A stretch of DNA of 64,000 nt from NCBI RefSeq assembly GCF_027460065.1, contig NZ_JAPYZZ010000012.1, positions 1 through 64,000 on the forward strand, in the 5' to 3' direction. Within the stretch, counting starts at the first letter, position 1, and every line of letters starts with the position of its first letter. Made by a program: the position numbers and the translations under genes. Positions 17,118 to 25,487 of this stretch are shown here, in pieces. The notes beneath the pieces were generated by a model, which had not been told where the DNA came from, ran no database searches, and saw nothing but the letters and a program-made list of their open reading frames with translations. Origin of the DNA: Martinezella rhizogenes. GTDB taxonomy: Bacteria > Pseudomonadota > Alphaproteobacteria > Rhizobiales > Rhizobiaceae.

Positions 17118-17270
17118 ATGCTCGGCACCATCCTCGTCATCCTGCTCATCCTGTTCCTGATCGGCGCGCTGCCAAGCTGGGGATATCATAATTACGGTTA
17201 TGGTCCGTCGGGCGGCCTCGGACTGGTTCTGGTCATCGTCCTTATCCTCGTCCTCATCGGGCGGATCTGA
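17118..17270 (+). CDS. DUF3309 family small membrane protein
   Basis: Encodes 50 residues: two hydrophobic helices (MLGTILVILLILFLIGALP and GLGLVLVIVLILVLIGRI) joined by a short polar loop with SWGYHNYGYGPSGG. This is the typical layout of DUF3309 proteins in alpha-proteobacteria. GGAGG lies eight bases before the ATG. Function unknown. Confidence 0.85.
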   Translation: MLGTILVILLILFLIGALPSWGYHNYGYGPSGGLGLVLVIVLILVLIGRI

Positions 17271-17294
17271 TCGATCACCCCAAGGCAATACGTC

Positions 17295-17331
17295 ATGCCC
17301 GCATCGTCGCAAACGCGCCGCATGCGGGCAT
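17295..17331 (+). terminator. stem-loop after the DUF3309 gene
   Basis: A 10-bp stem (ATGCCCGCAT and ATGCGGGCAT) with a 17-base loop, followed by TGTTTCTT. The loop is long and the T-tract interrupted, so termination is plausible but not certain. Confidence 0.5.
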
Positions 17332-17510
17332 TGTTTCTTCTGAAATAGGAGGAACATACAAAAAACCACGCAATCTTAAGCGCTTAGGGAATGGGTCCAT
17401 TCATTGTGCCCCTACGGTTCGAAAAAACATCACATTCAGAACGAAGCCTCTTGCGCCCAAAATGGATTCGTTCTAAATGCCCGCCATCGCTTGAATAAAA
17501 GAGCGTGTGA

Positions 17511-17584
17511 GGCCTCGTGGCGGAGTGGTGACGCAGAGGACTGCAAATCCTTGTACCCCGGTTCAATTCCGGGCGAGGCCTCCA
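17511..17584 (+). tRNA. tRNA-Cys (GCA)
   Basis: Complete cloverleaf. Acceptor GGCCTCG pairs with CGAGGCC, followed by discriminator T and encoded CCA. The anticodon stem is GAGGA/TCCTT with loop CTGCAAA, so the anticodon is GCA (17543-17545). The T-arm is CCCGG-TTCAATT-CCGGG. Length is 74 nt including CCA. Confidence 0.95.
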
Positions 17585-17674
17585 AATTTCTCTCACCATC
17601 GTCATCATACCATATCTGCGCTCCGTAGATCATGCGGCCGCACGCCGTTTTCAGCCAGAATGCAGGAGGAGAGC

Positions 17675-17872
17675 GTGGATCAGGGTCAGCCGGACAATGC
17701 GGGCAACGATAGGAAGCGAAGGCTCTGGCCATGGCTGCTTCTCGGTGTCGTTACTATTCTGGCGATCTATGCCTATGTGACGACGGTCCAGATGATCGAG
17801 GACATGGCGCGGCTCTGGAGCGATCTCGTTCAGCTTTTCTGGTGGATCATGCCGGATATTCCCGCCTCCTGA
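17675..17872 (+). CDS. small single-span membrane protein, unknown
   Basis: Encodes 65 residues from the GTG at 17675, which follows GGAGGAGAGC; an in-frame ATG at 17660 would add five residues but has no ribosome site. A basic patch (NDRKRRLWPW) precedes a membrane helix (LLLGVVTILAIYAYVTTVQM), then an amphipathic tail with several Trp (LVQLFWWIMPDIP). No named family. It follows tRNA-Cys by 90 bp. Confidence 0.6.
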   Translation: MDQGQPDNAGNDRKRRLWPWLLLGVVTILAIYAYVTTVQMIEDMARLWSDLVQLFWWIMPDIPAS

Positions 17873-18059
17873 CGACGTATTTCCTGCCAATCGCGAGAAA
17901 TTTGCATCACCCGCCCGTGCTTTTTGGGATCGCAGCCCATGAGCGCGCTTGAAAGCGCAGCGTCTGGCAATTATGAGATTGTTTTAACGGTCGGCTGCAT
18001 CTTCCGACTTCGGGCTGGTTTCCAGCCCCTATCCTTGAAATTGAGGCGATAAGGACATG

Positions 18060-18728
18060 ATGGATTTCGAAACCGCACGCGCCAATATGGTCGACAGCCA
18101 GTTGCGCACGACCGACGTGACGTCGCATTCCGTGCTGAAGGCGTTTTTGAGCGTGCCGCGGGAGGCATTCGTGCCGGCGGGTGTGCGGCAGATTGCCTAT
18201 GCGGATGAGGATCTGCAGATCTGTCCGGCGCGCGACGGTCGCCCGGCCCGTTATGTCATGAAGGCCTCGCCGCTGGCGAAGCTTTTGCAGCTTGCCGCCC
18301 TCTCCAAGGAAGAGGTGGTGCTGGAAGTCGGTGGTGGCTCCGGTTATGCGGCTGCCATCCTGTCCCAGCTTGCCGGTTCGGTGGTTTCGCTCGAAAGCGA
18401 CGAAGCACTTGCCGCACAGGCGACCGAGACGCTCGCATTGCTCGGTTATGACAATGTCGCTGTCGTGACCGGCGATCTTGCCAAGGGTTATGCGGGCGAA
18501 GCGCCCTATGACCTGATTTTCATCAATGGCTCGGTCGAGGAAGTGCCGGCGGCGCTGACCGACCAGTTGCGTGATGGCGGACGTCTTGTCGTCGTTGTCG
18601 GATATGGCAATGCCGCCAAGGCCACGGTCTATCGCCGCGATGGCAACAGCACATCTGCTGCAAGCTCTTTCAACGCCTCGGTCAAGCCCGTTCCGGGTTT
18701 CGCTAAGGCGGCCGAGTTCGTTTTCTGA
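18060..18728 (+). CDS. Pcm-like (protein-L-isoaspartate methyltransferase family) protein
   Basis: About 222 residues. The N-terminus ARANMVDSQLRTTDVTSHSVLKAFLSVPREAFVP and the SAM-binding motif VLEVGGGSGYAAAIL match the PCMT family, but this is the divergent alpha-proteobacterial paralogue; a canonical pcm sits at 41 kb. The post-I motifs (VVSLESDEALAAQA, YDLIFINGSVEEVP) are present, so methyltransfer is likely while the substrate is uncertain. ATG at 18057 or 18060; AAGGA is better spaced for 18060. A strong terminator follows. Confidence 0.85.
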   Translation: MDFETARANMVDSQLRTTDVTSHSVLKAFLSVPREAFVPAGVRQIAYADEDLQICPARDGRPARYVMKASPLAKLLQLAALSKEEVVLEVGGGSGYAAAILSQLAGSVVSLESDEALAAQATETLALLGYDNVAVVTGDLAKGYAGEAPYDLIFINGSVEEVPAALTDQLRDGGRLVVVVGYGNAAKATVYRRDGNSTSAASSFNASVKPVPGFAKAAEFVF

Positions 18729-18755
18729 TCCGTAAGCGATCGTTTTCTTTTGAGG

Positions 18756-18786
18756 GCCGGGGTGGATTTTTCACCCCGGCTTTTTT
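18756..18786 (+). terminator. intrinsic terminator after the Pcm-like gene
   Basis: A 9-bp perfect stem (GCCGGGGTG and CACCCCGGC), loop GATTTTT, then six Ts. It begins 28 bp after the stop codon. Confidence 0.9.
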
Positions 18787-19117
18787 GCGGCCGGAGTTTT
18801 GGAAAAGTGTGTCGTCGCCCGCCGTTTCACAAAGCTGTGCATCACCGTGAAACTTGTCGAATCAGTGATTTAGTTCCTGACCATGCTGCCCTAGACTAAG
18901 GGTGATTCGGGGTGTGCGTATTTCTGCCCCGCATGACCCTGCAACAGGCACGGCAAAAACGCCCGGCGGTTTTGACCAAACTGTTTCAGAGCATCGGCAC
19001 GACAATCGGCTTCGGTTGTCATGGGCGCGATGTAAGAATTGAACAGGTGCGAAGCGCCATGTCCGGTATCCCGAGGGATACGGCCTGAGCGCTCAAGAGT
19101 GGAAACCGGGGATTGAT
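18787..19117. other. gene-free region upstream of popZ
   Basis: About 330 bp with no supportable ORF in either direction. It should hold the popZ promoter. In some related rhizobia a tolC-type outer-membrane efflux gene sits next to this pcm paralogue (from memory); nothing like it is here. Confidence 0.5.
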
Positions 19118-20119
19118 ATGGCTCAGCCAAGTGTCGCGCGTGAACCGTCCATGGAAGAGATTCTGGCGTCTATCCGCCGGATCATCGAAAGCAACGAGAC
19201 CGGACCTGCCGGTACGTTTTCCGGACAGTTGCCGCCGGTCTATGACGATGAGGACGAGGCTTCCGGGGAAGCGGCCTTCGCAGCGGAGCCCGTGAGCCCG
19301 CCGGCGCGCGTTCCCCCCGCCGCAAACCAGGCCTATGCTGCGCGCCCGGTGCCGGATTTTTCACCGGCTTTTGAAGCGGCAGCGGTTGAACGGCAGGAAA
19401 GCCAGGCCGAAAAGACCATGTCGCTTGCCGATGTCGCCGCCCGTGTGCGCGCCGCCGCAGACCGAAACGCCGCCATGGGGCCGCAGGCCTTCGCAGCACA
19501 GGCGCAACAGCGCGCGGCCGAGACCGCAGCACCGGTTGCCGCTGTATTGAATGTTTCGCAGCCTTCGGCCGTGCCGTCGCCTGAACGCGCCGCGCCGCAG
19601 CGCCCGACGGATGTTCGCCCGCTGATGGCCGCCGTGGCTGCCACAAGCGCTGTCGAGCCGCCGGCATCTTTCGCCGCCGAGGATCGTGCGGCTGCCGCCG
19701 CCATCGAAAATGCGCCTTTGGCCGAGAGCCGTTTCGAGCAGCTTTCGCTGCGCGGCGCCATCGATACGCCGGTGACGGCGGAACGTTTCGACATCGCGCT
19801 CGAACCTGTCGTCGAAAAGTCGATCTTCGATCTGCGTGAGCCGGAAGCGCCGGGTGAGACGGACGCAAAAGACGGCGTGGACATTGCGGACGGCCTGTCG
19901 CTCAATCTGCTTTCCGCCGCCGCCGGTGCTCAGATCGCCCGGTCCTTCAGCGAGCTGGCGGAGGTTTTCGACGGCGTCGAGCGGCGTTCGATTGAAGATA
20001 TGGCTGCCGATATGCTGCGCCCGATGTTGCAGGACTGGCTGGAAGACAATCTTCCGACGCTGGTGGAGCGCCTCGTGCGTGAGGAAATCGAGCGCGTCGC
20101 GCGCGGCTCGCGCCGCTAA
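19118..20119 (+). CDS. popZ: PopZ-type polar organizing protein (DUF2497)
   Basis: Encodes 333 residues. The N-terminus AQPSVAREPSMEEILASIRRIIES is the conserved DUF2497/PopZ N-terminal helix that recruits partners. The C-terminus IEDMAADMLRPMLQDWLEDNLPTLVERLVREEIERVARG is the oligomerisation domain. Between lies ~230 residues of low-complexity Ala/Pro/Glu sequence. In Agrobacterium PopZ marks the growing pole and helps segregate chromosomes and place division. It lies just before valS, as in related genomes. GGGGAT precedes the ATG. Confidence 0.88.
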   Translation: MAQPSVAREPSMEEILASIRRIIESNETGPAGTFSGQLPPVYDDEDEASGEAAFAAEPVSPPARVPPAANQAYAARPVPDFSPAFEAAAVERQESQAEKTMSLADVAARVRAAADRNAAMGPQAFAAQAQQRAAETAAPVAAVLNVSQPSAVPSPERAAPQRPTDVRPLMAAVAATSAVEPPASFAAEDRAAAAAIENAPLAESRFEQLSLRGAIDTPVTAERFDIALEPVVEKSIFDLREPEAPGETDAKDGVDIADGLSLNLLSAAAGAQIARSFSELAEVFDGVERRSIEDMAADMLRPMLQDWLEDNLPTLVERLVREEIERVARGSRR

Positions 20120-20168
20120 GGCCCTCCCGTCCGCGGGCGACAATCGCCGCCGATGCGAGGAAACAGGA

Positions 20169-20196
20169 GCCGCTCCGGCACAGGAGCGGCTTTTTT
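20169..20196 (+). terminator. intrinsic terminator after popZ
   Basis: An 8-bp perfect stem (GCCGCTCC and GGAGCGGC), loop GGCACA, then six Ts. Confidence 0.9.
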
Positions 20197-20337
20197 GTTG
20201 AAGATGAAGGTGTTATCGGGGCATAGTCATCCGTGGGTCCACTCAATGGTTGGCGCCCGGGTTGGTTTCTGTTGACTCTCTCCCGTCCATCCTTATTTAA
20301 AAAATCCACACAAGAACTCTAAAATTCAGGTCAGGAA

Positions 20338-23181
20338 ATGCTCGAAAAGACCTACGATTCCGCATCCGTCGAACCGAAGATCGCCAAAGCCTGGGACGAG
20401 GCTGATGCTTTTCGTGCCGGCGCCAACGCCAAGCCGGGCGCGGAAACCTTCACCATCGTCATCCCGCCGCCGAATGTGACCGGCTCCCTGCATATGGGCC
20501 ACGCACTCAACAACACGTTGCAGGATATATTGGTCCGCTTCGAGCGCATGCGCGGCAAGGACGTGTTGTGGCAGCCGGGCATGGACCATGCCGGCATCGC
20601 CACGCAGATGGTCGTCGAGCGCAAGCTGATGGAAAACCAGCTGCCGGGCCGCCGCGAGATGGGCCGCGAGGCCTTCGTGGAGAAGGTCTGGGAATGGAAA
20701 GCCGAATCCGGCGGTCTGATCTTCAACCAGCTGAAACGTCTCGGCGCCTCCTGCGACTGGTCGCGTGAGCGCTTCACCATGGATGAAGGTCTGTCCGAGG
20801 CCGTTCTCGAAGTCTTCGTCACGCTCTACAAGCAGAACCTGATTTACAAGGCCAAGCGCCTGGTCAACTGGGACCCCAAGCTCCAGACTGCGATTTCCGA
20901 CATGGAAGTCGAACAGATCGAGGTCAAGGGTAACCTCTGGCATTTCCGCTATCCGCTGGAAAAGGGCGTGACCTATGAGTACCCCGTCGCGTTTGATGCC
21001 GACGGCACGCCCACCGAGTTCGAAACGCGCGATTACATCGTCGTCGCCACGACGCGTCCGGAAACCATGCTCGGCGATACCGGCGTTGCGGTGAACCCGG
21101 AAGACGAGCGTTACAAGGGCATCGTCGGCAAGCATGTCATCCTGCCGATCGTCGGCCGCAAGATCCCGATCGTTGCCGATGATTATGCCGATCCGACGGC
21201 CGGTACGGGTGCGGTGAAGATCACGCCTGCGCATGACTTCAACGATTTCGAAGTCGGCAAGCGTTGCGGCCTGCGCGCCATCAACGTCATGAATATCGAT
21301 GGTACGATCTCCATCAAGGACAACGAGGATTTCCTCGAAGGCCTCAATCATCCGGCAGCCCTGCATGGCGCATGGGATCGTCTGGAGGGGCAGGACCGCT
21401 TTACCGCCCGCAAGATCATCGTCGAAATCTTCGAGGAAGCCGGGCTGCTCGACAAGATCGAGCCGCACAGGCATGTGGTGCCGCATGGTGACCGCGGCGG
21501 CGTGCCGATCGAGCCGCGGCTGACCGACCAGTGGTGGGTGGACAACAAGACGCTCGCACAGCCGGCAATCGCCTCAGTGCGCGAAGGCCGCACCAATTTC
21601 GTGCCGAAGAACTGGGAAAACACCTACTTCCAGTGGATGGAAAACATCCAGCCCTGGTGCATTTCGCGGCAATTGTGGTGGGGACACCAGATTCCGGCAT
21701 GGTACGGCCCGGACGGGCAGGTCTTTGTTGAAAAGACCGAGGAAGAGGCGCTGCAGGCGGCCATCCAGCATTACATCGCCCATGAAGGTCCGTGGAAGGC
21801 CTGGGTTGAAGAGAAGCTCGAGAACTTCGCACCGGGCGAAATCCTGACGCGCGATGAAGACGTGCTCGATACCTGGTTCTCGTCGGCGCTCTGGCCGTTC
21901 TCGACGCTTGGTTGGCCCGAGCAGACGCCGGAACTGGCGCGCTATTATCCGACCAATGTGCTGGTCACCGGCTTCGACATCATCCCGTTCTGGGTGGTGA
22001 GGATGATGCAGATGGGCCTGCATTTCATGAAGGACGACGCCGGCAATCCGGTCGAACCCTTCAGCACGGTCTATATCCACGCGCTGGTTCGCGACAAGAA
22101 CGGCCAGAAGATGTCGAAGTCCAAGGGCAACGTCATCGATCCGCTGGAGCTGATCGACGAATATGGTGCCGATGCGCTGCGTTTCACGCTCGCCATCATG
22201 GCGGCGCAGGGACGCGACGTGAAGCTCGATCCGGCGCGTATCGCCGGTTATCGCAACTTCGGCACCAAGCTCTGGAATGCCACACGTTTTGCCGAGATGA
22301 ACGGCGTGAAGCGCGATCCGCATTTCCTGGCCGAAACCGCGTCGCTCACCATCAACCGCTGGATTCTGACCGAGCTTGCCAATACGGCGCGCGACGTGAC
22401 GGCGGCGCTTGAGAATTTCCGCTTCAACGATGCCTCCGGCATCCTCTATCGTTTCGTCTGGAACCAGTTCTGCGACTGGTATCTGGAACTGCTGAAGCCT
22501 GTCTTCAGCGGCGACGACGAAGAGGCGAAGCGGGAATCCCAGGCCTGCGCAGCCTATGTTCTGGAGGAGATCTACAAGCTCCTGCATCCCTTCATGCCCT
22601 TCATGACCGAAGAGCTGTGGGCGCATACGGCCGGCGAGGGTGAGGAGCGGGACGACTTGCTTTGCCTCACCGACTGGCCGGAACCGGAATTCCGCGACGA
22701 TGCGGCGGCTGCCGAAATCAACTGGCTGATCGATCTCGTCTCCGGCATCCGCTCCGCGCGTGCCGAAATGAACGTGCCGCCGGGCGCCACCGCCTCGCTG
22801 GTCGTCGTTGGTGCCAACACCTCCACCGAAGCGCGGCTTGACCGCCACGCCGCCGCCATCCGGCGCCTGGCGCGGGCGGATGAAATCCGTGGCGGCGATG
22901 TCGCGCCGAAGGGTTCCGCGCAGATCATCGTCGGCGAGGCGACCGTCTGCCTGCCGCTTGGCAATCTCGTCGATCTTGCGGCCGAACAGGCTCGGCTGGA
23001 AAAGGCGATCGGCAAGGTGGATGCGGAAATGGAACGTATCGACAAAAAGCTGTCGAACGAGAAGTTCGTGGCCAATGCCGATCCGGAAGTCGTGGCTGCG
23101 GAGCGCGAGCGCAAGGCGGAGCTGGATGTTCAGCTGGCAAGTCTGAGAACGGCTCTCACGCGGGTGAGTGAAGCCGGGTAA
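20338..23181 (+). CDS. valS: valyl-tRNA synthetase
   Basis: Class Ia synthetase of 947 residues that charges tRNA-Val. The HIGH motif appears as HMGH (residues 52-55, in NVTGSLHMGHAL) and KMSKS as GQKMSKSKGN near residue 590. The CP1 editing domain (residues ~190-330, with TTRPETMLGDTGVAV and TPAHDFND) is intact. The C-terminal coiled coil (from AEQARLEKAIGKVDAE to the end) that grips the tRNA is also intact. The start is the ATG at 20338, after CAGGTCAGGAA. Followed by a hairpin terminator. Confidence 0.98.
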   Translation: MLEKTYDSASVEPKIAKAWDEADAFRAGANAKPGAETFTIVIPPPNVTGSLHMGHALNNTLQDILVRFERMRGKDVLWQPGMDHAGIATQMVVERKLMENQLPGRREMGREAFVEKVWEWKAESGGLIFNQLKRLGASCDWSRERFTMDEGLSEAVLEVFVTLYKQNLIYKAKRLVNWDPKLQTAISDMEVEQIEVKGNLWHFRYPLEKGVTYEYPVAFDADGTPTEFETRDYIVVATTRPETMLGDTGVAVNPEDERYKGIVGKHVILPIVGRKIPIVADDYADPTAGTGAVKITPAHDFNDFEVGKRCGLRAINVMNIDGTISIKDNEDFLEGLNHPAALHGAWDRLEGQDRFTARKIIVEIFEEAGLLDKIEPHRHVVPHGDRGGVPIEPRLTDQWWVDNKTLAQPAIASVREGRTNFVPKNWENTYFQWMENIQPWCISRQLWWGHQIPAWYGPDGQVFVEKTEEEALQAAIQHYIAHEGPWKAWVEEKLENFAPGEILTRDEDVLDTWFSSALWPFSTLGWPEQTPELARYYPTNVLVTGFDIIPFWVVRMMQMGLHFMKDDAGNPVEPFSTVYIHALVRDKNGQKMSKSKGNVIDPLELIDEYGADALRFTLAIMAAQGRDVKLDPARIAGYRNFGTKLWNATRFAEMNGVKRDPHFLAETASLTINRWILTELANTARDVTAALENFRFNDASGILYRFVWNQFCDWYLELLKPVFSGDDEEAKRESQACAAYVLEEIYKLLHPFMPFMTEELWAHTAGEGEERDDLLCLTDWPEPEFRDDAAAAEINWLIDLVSGIRSARAEMNVPPGATASLVVVGANTSTEARLDRHAAAIRRLARADEIRGGDVAPKGSAQIIVGEATVCLPLGNLVDLAAEQARLEKAIGKVDAEMERIDKKLSNEKFVANADPEVVAAERERKAELDVQLASLRTALTRVSEAG

Positions 23182-23212
23182 TCTGCGACATCATTCACGA
23201 CGAGAATGAACG

Positions 23213-23250
23213 AAAGCGCTCCGTATCAACGGGGCGCTTTTGCGTTTTGC
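23213..23250 (+). terminator. probable terminator after valS
   Basis: A 10-bp stem with one G-T pair (AAAGCGCTCC and GGGGCGCTTT), loop GTATCAAC, followed by TGCGTTTTG. Confidence 0.7.
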
Positions 23251-23468
23251 CAGGTCCGGAATATTGCGCTGCAGCGTCGAATCGTCGTGGGTGCGCGGCA
23301 GGACGATTTCAAGGGTGAAGCGGTGGAAATGATCGCCGATGATCGAAAAAAACCAATAAAAACGGCCCGATAAGCGTGTTTTTCCGGGAAACTTTCCACT
23401 GTGGTTATTTGGCGACAATTCCCGTCGGCTGTAGGCGTTTGTTCCGTTTTATGACGGATACACCCATA

Positions 23469-23488
23469 TAGGTTAGAAAAATAACCTA
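23469..23488. promoter_or_regulatory. inverted repeat upstream of the fadL-like gene
   Basis: TAGGTTA-GAAAAA-TAACCTA has perfect 7-bp arms and a 6-bp A-rich spacer. It lies ~147 bp before the start codon in an otherwise AT-rich, ORF-free 450-bp region (23182-23634). It is a candidate operator for a dimeric regulator; I cannot assign the protein. Confidence 0.4.
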
Positions 23489-23634
23489 AAATGACTATTT
23501 AATGGCATACGCGTAAAATTCTTACGTAAAAAATGGAGAAGTGTCGCAGAACTGTGCCACTCTGCGGCAGATTGTCATTTGCCACGAAGCGCTTCACTCT
23601 TTTGATGATCACATTGCCTTGATTGGGGAGAGAG

Positions 23635-24924
23635 ATGGCAAAAACTGCAATTTTTCGCGGCGCGGTATGTTTCGCAGTCAGCATCGCGGCGGTAACGCCT
23701 TCACTGGCCGGGGGGCTTGAGCGCGGCGGTTACAATATCGACCTGCTGTTCGATCCTTCCGATTATGTTCTCGACAGTTCCGCAACCTTTGTCGCTCCGC
23801 AGCGCAAGGTGGAGAATGCGCGCGACAATCCGCTGAAAAGCGGTCCTTTGCCCGCGTCGTGGTCGAACAGCGCAGATGATTCCGAAAACTTCTGGTCGAC
23901 CCGTATCGGTGCCAAGGCGGCAATCGGTGATTTCGGCGACTGCATGTTCGACTATTCGCAGCCATGGGGCGCGCATCTCAATCCCGGCATCTGGCAGGGA
24001 TCGAGCTACAATATCGAAACCAAGGTCAAGTCGCACAATTACGCCACCACCTGCCGGGTGAAATTCGATCTTGGCAAGGGTGACTTCTCGATCATCGGCG
24101 GTGGCTTCTATCAGGAATTGAGCGGCTATAAATATCGTCAGGTTCTCGGGCCGGCGGTTCTGGGCCTCAATCCGGCCTGGTCCAGCTTCAGCGGCGTCGG
24201 CAAACTGGAAATGGAAGGTAACGGCTGGGGCTGGCGCGCCGGCATGGCCTATGAGATTCCCGAGATCGCGTTCCGTGCCAGCCTCGTTTATAACAGCGCT
24301 GTCGATCACGATTTGACCGGCTTTGCCGATGTCAGAGCGATCCCCCAGACGCCGCCGTCCATATCTCCGACGCTGGCGAAATACGGCGGCAAGCTCGTGC
24401 CGATCTATGGCTCCGTTTCCATGCCAGACAGTATCGAGCTCAAGGTGCAATCCGGTATTGCGCCGGACTGGCTTGCTTTCGGTTCGGTCAAGTGGACGGA
24501 CTGGAGCCAGATTCAGGTCATTCCTTTCTGCGCGGTCGGCACGTCGCCCTGCGTTCCAAGTGGCGCGGACACGCTGAACACGCTTGACCTTTTCTATCGC
24601 GACGGCTGGACGATTTCCGGCGGCGTTGGTCACAAGTTCAACGAACAGTGGAGCGGCGCGGTCAGCCTGACCTGGGATCGTGGAACTTCTACGGTTATCG
24701 GCACGCAGACCGATACCTGGACCCTCGGCACGCAGGTTGTCTATTCGCCCAACAAGAACATCGAGTTCAAGATTGCGGGTGCGCTTGGTCTGCTGACATC
24801 GGGTAAGTCTTCGATCAACGGCGGCCCCTGCGGCGCGGGCTTCACCTGCGGCAACGAGGCAGGCTACGACTTCGGCAACGACCTCGTGGCAGCGATCTCG
24901 ACCGGTGTGAAGGTCAAGTTCTGA
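23635..24924 (+). CDS. OmpP1/FadL-family outer-membrane transport protein
   Basis: Encodes 429 residues. A signal peptide MAKTAIFRGAVCFAVSIAAVTPSLA precedes GGLERGGYNIDLLFDPSDY, the FadL-type N-terminal hatch region. The rest is amphipathic beta-strands (e.g. WGWRAGMAYEIPEIAFRASLVYNS, GWTISGGVGHKFNEQWSGAVSLTWDRG) ending with aromatic Phe (VKVKF), as expected for an outer-membrane barrel. FadL proteins admit long-chain fatty acids or other hydrophobic compounds; the ligand here is unknown. Two Cys pairs (CAVGTSPC, CGAGFTC) sit in predicted loops. GGGGAGAGAG precedes ATG 23635. Confidence 0.88.
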   Translation: MAKTAIFRGAVCFAVSIAAVTPSLAGGLERGGYNIDLLFDPSDYVLDSSATFVAPQRKVENARDNPLKSGPLPASWSNSADDSENFWSTRIGAKAAIGDFGDCMFDYSQPWGAHLNPGIWQGSSYNIETKVKSHNYATTCRVKFDLGKGDFSIIGGGFYQELSGYKYRQVLGPAVLGLNPAWSSFSGVGKLEMEGNGWGWRAGMAYEIPEIAFRASLVYNSAVDHDLTGFADVRAIPQTPPSISPTLAKYGGKLVPIYGSVSMPDSIELKVQSGIAPDWLAFGSVKWTDWSQIQVIPFCAVGTSPCVPSGADTLNTLDLFYRDGWTISGGVGHKFNEQWSGAVSLTWDRGTSTVIGTQTDTWTLGTQVVYSPNKNIEFKIAGALGLLTSGKSSINGGPCGAGFTCGNEAGYDFGNDLVAAISTGVKVKF

Positions 24925-24950
24925 TCCAATCCTTTCGCTTGTTCTAAAAT

Positions 24951-24981
24951 AAAGGCCCGGTTTACCAACCGGGCCTTTTTT
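24951..24981 (+). terminator. intrinsic terminator after the fadL-like gene
   Basis: A 12-bp perfect stem (AAAGGCCCGGTT and AACCGGGCCTTT), loop TACC, with the T-run continuing to 24981. Confidence 0.92.
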
Positions 24982-25487
24982 CATGTCCGACTATGATTCC
25001 TGCCCGATAATTTTTTCTAGCCCGAAAGTTTTGTGACGATTTGGCAACACTTTTCTGCAAGCGTGTGCGGGCGTTGGAATGTGAGCATATCTGTCCATTT
25101 CCCGCCACAAACAGGGTGCTTGGCTTATGTTTAAGGGCGCGGGAATGAAAGAACATGCAGGCGTTTGATGTGGGCCTGCGGAGTTGCGGAAAGTGAAAAC
25201 GGGTTTGGATTCAGCGTTTAAGCAAGTAATACGGGAATTTCGCCCGGCTTTCTTGTTTGGCGCTGAGCGGCGGATAACGGAATGCCGTTATGTTGCCGGA
25301 AATTATGCCTATATCTGTCTCACTGGAAAATTAGGGCAATTGCCGCATGAGACCACCGGTGGTGCGCTGGAAAGTGCTGCCGGAAAGACGCAGTGTGTTC
25401 GAAAAATCGCGACCCGGCGGGGTTCGGCTTTGCAGTATTCCGCAAGTATTGGCTATATGCCGGGAAGAGTGAGAGAAGTTCGCCGAA
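24982..25487. other. long ORF-poor leader of exoR
   Basis: About 505 bp without a convincing gene. A frame from TTG 25184 to 25501 (105 codons) overlaps exoR by 14 bp but has no ribosome site or recognisable domain, and I reject it. The region must hold the exoR promoter; its length suggests a long 5' UTR or several regulatory inputs. Confidence 0.5.

Noticed and set aside
17511-17584. tRNA-Cys as an integration (att) site of an island
   Set aside because: No integrase gene and no repeated copy of the tRNA 3' end was found in the neighbouring sequence.
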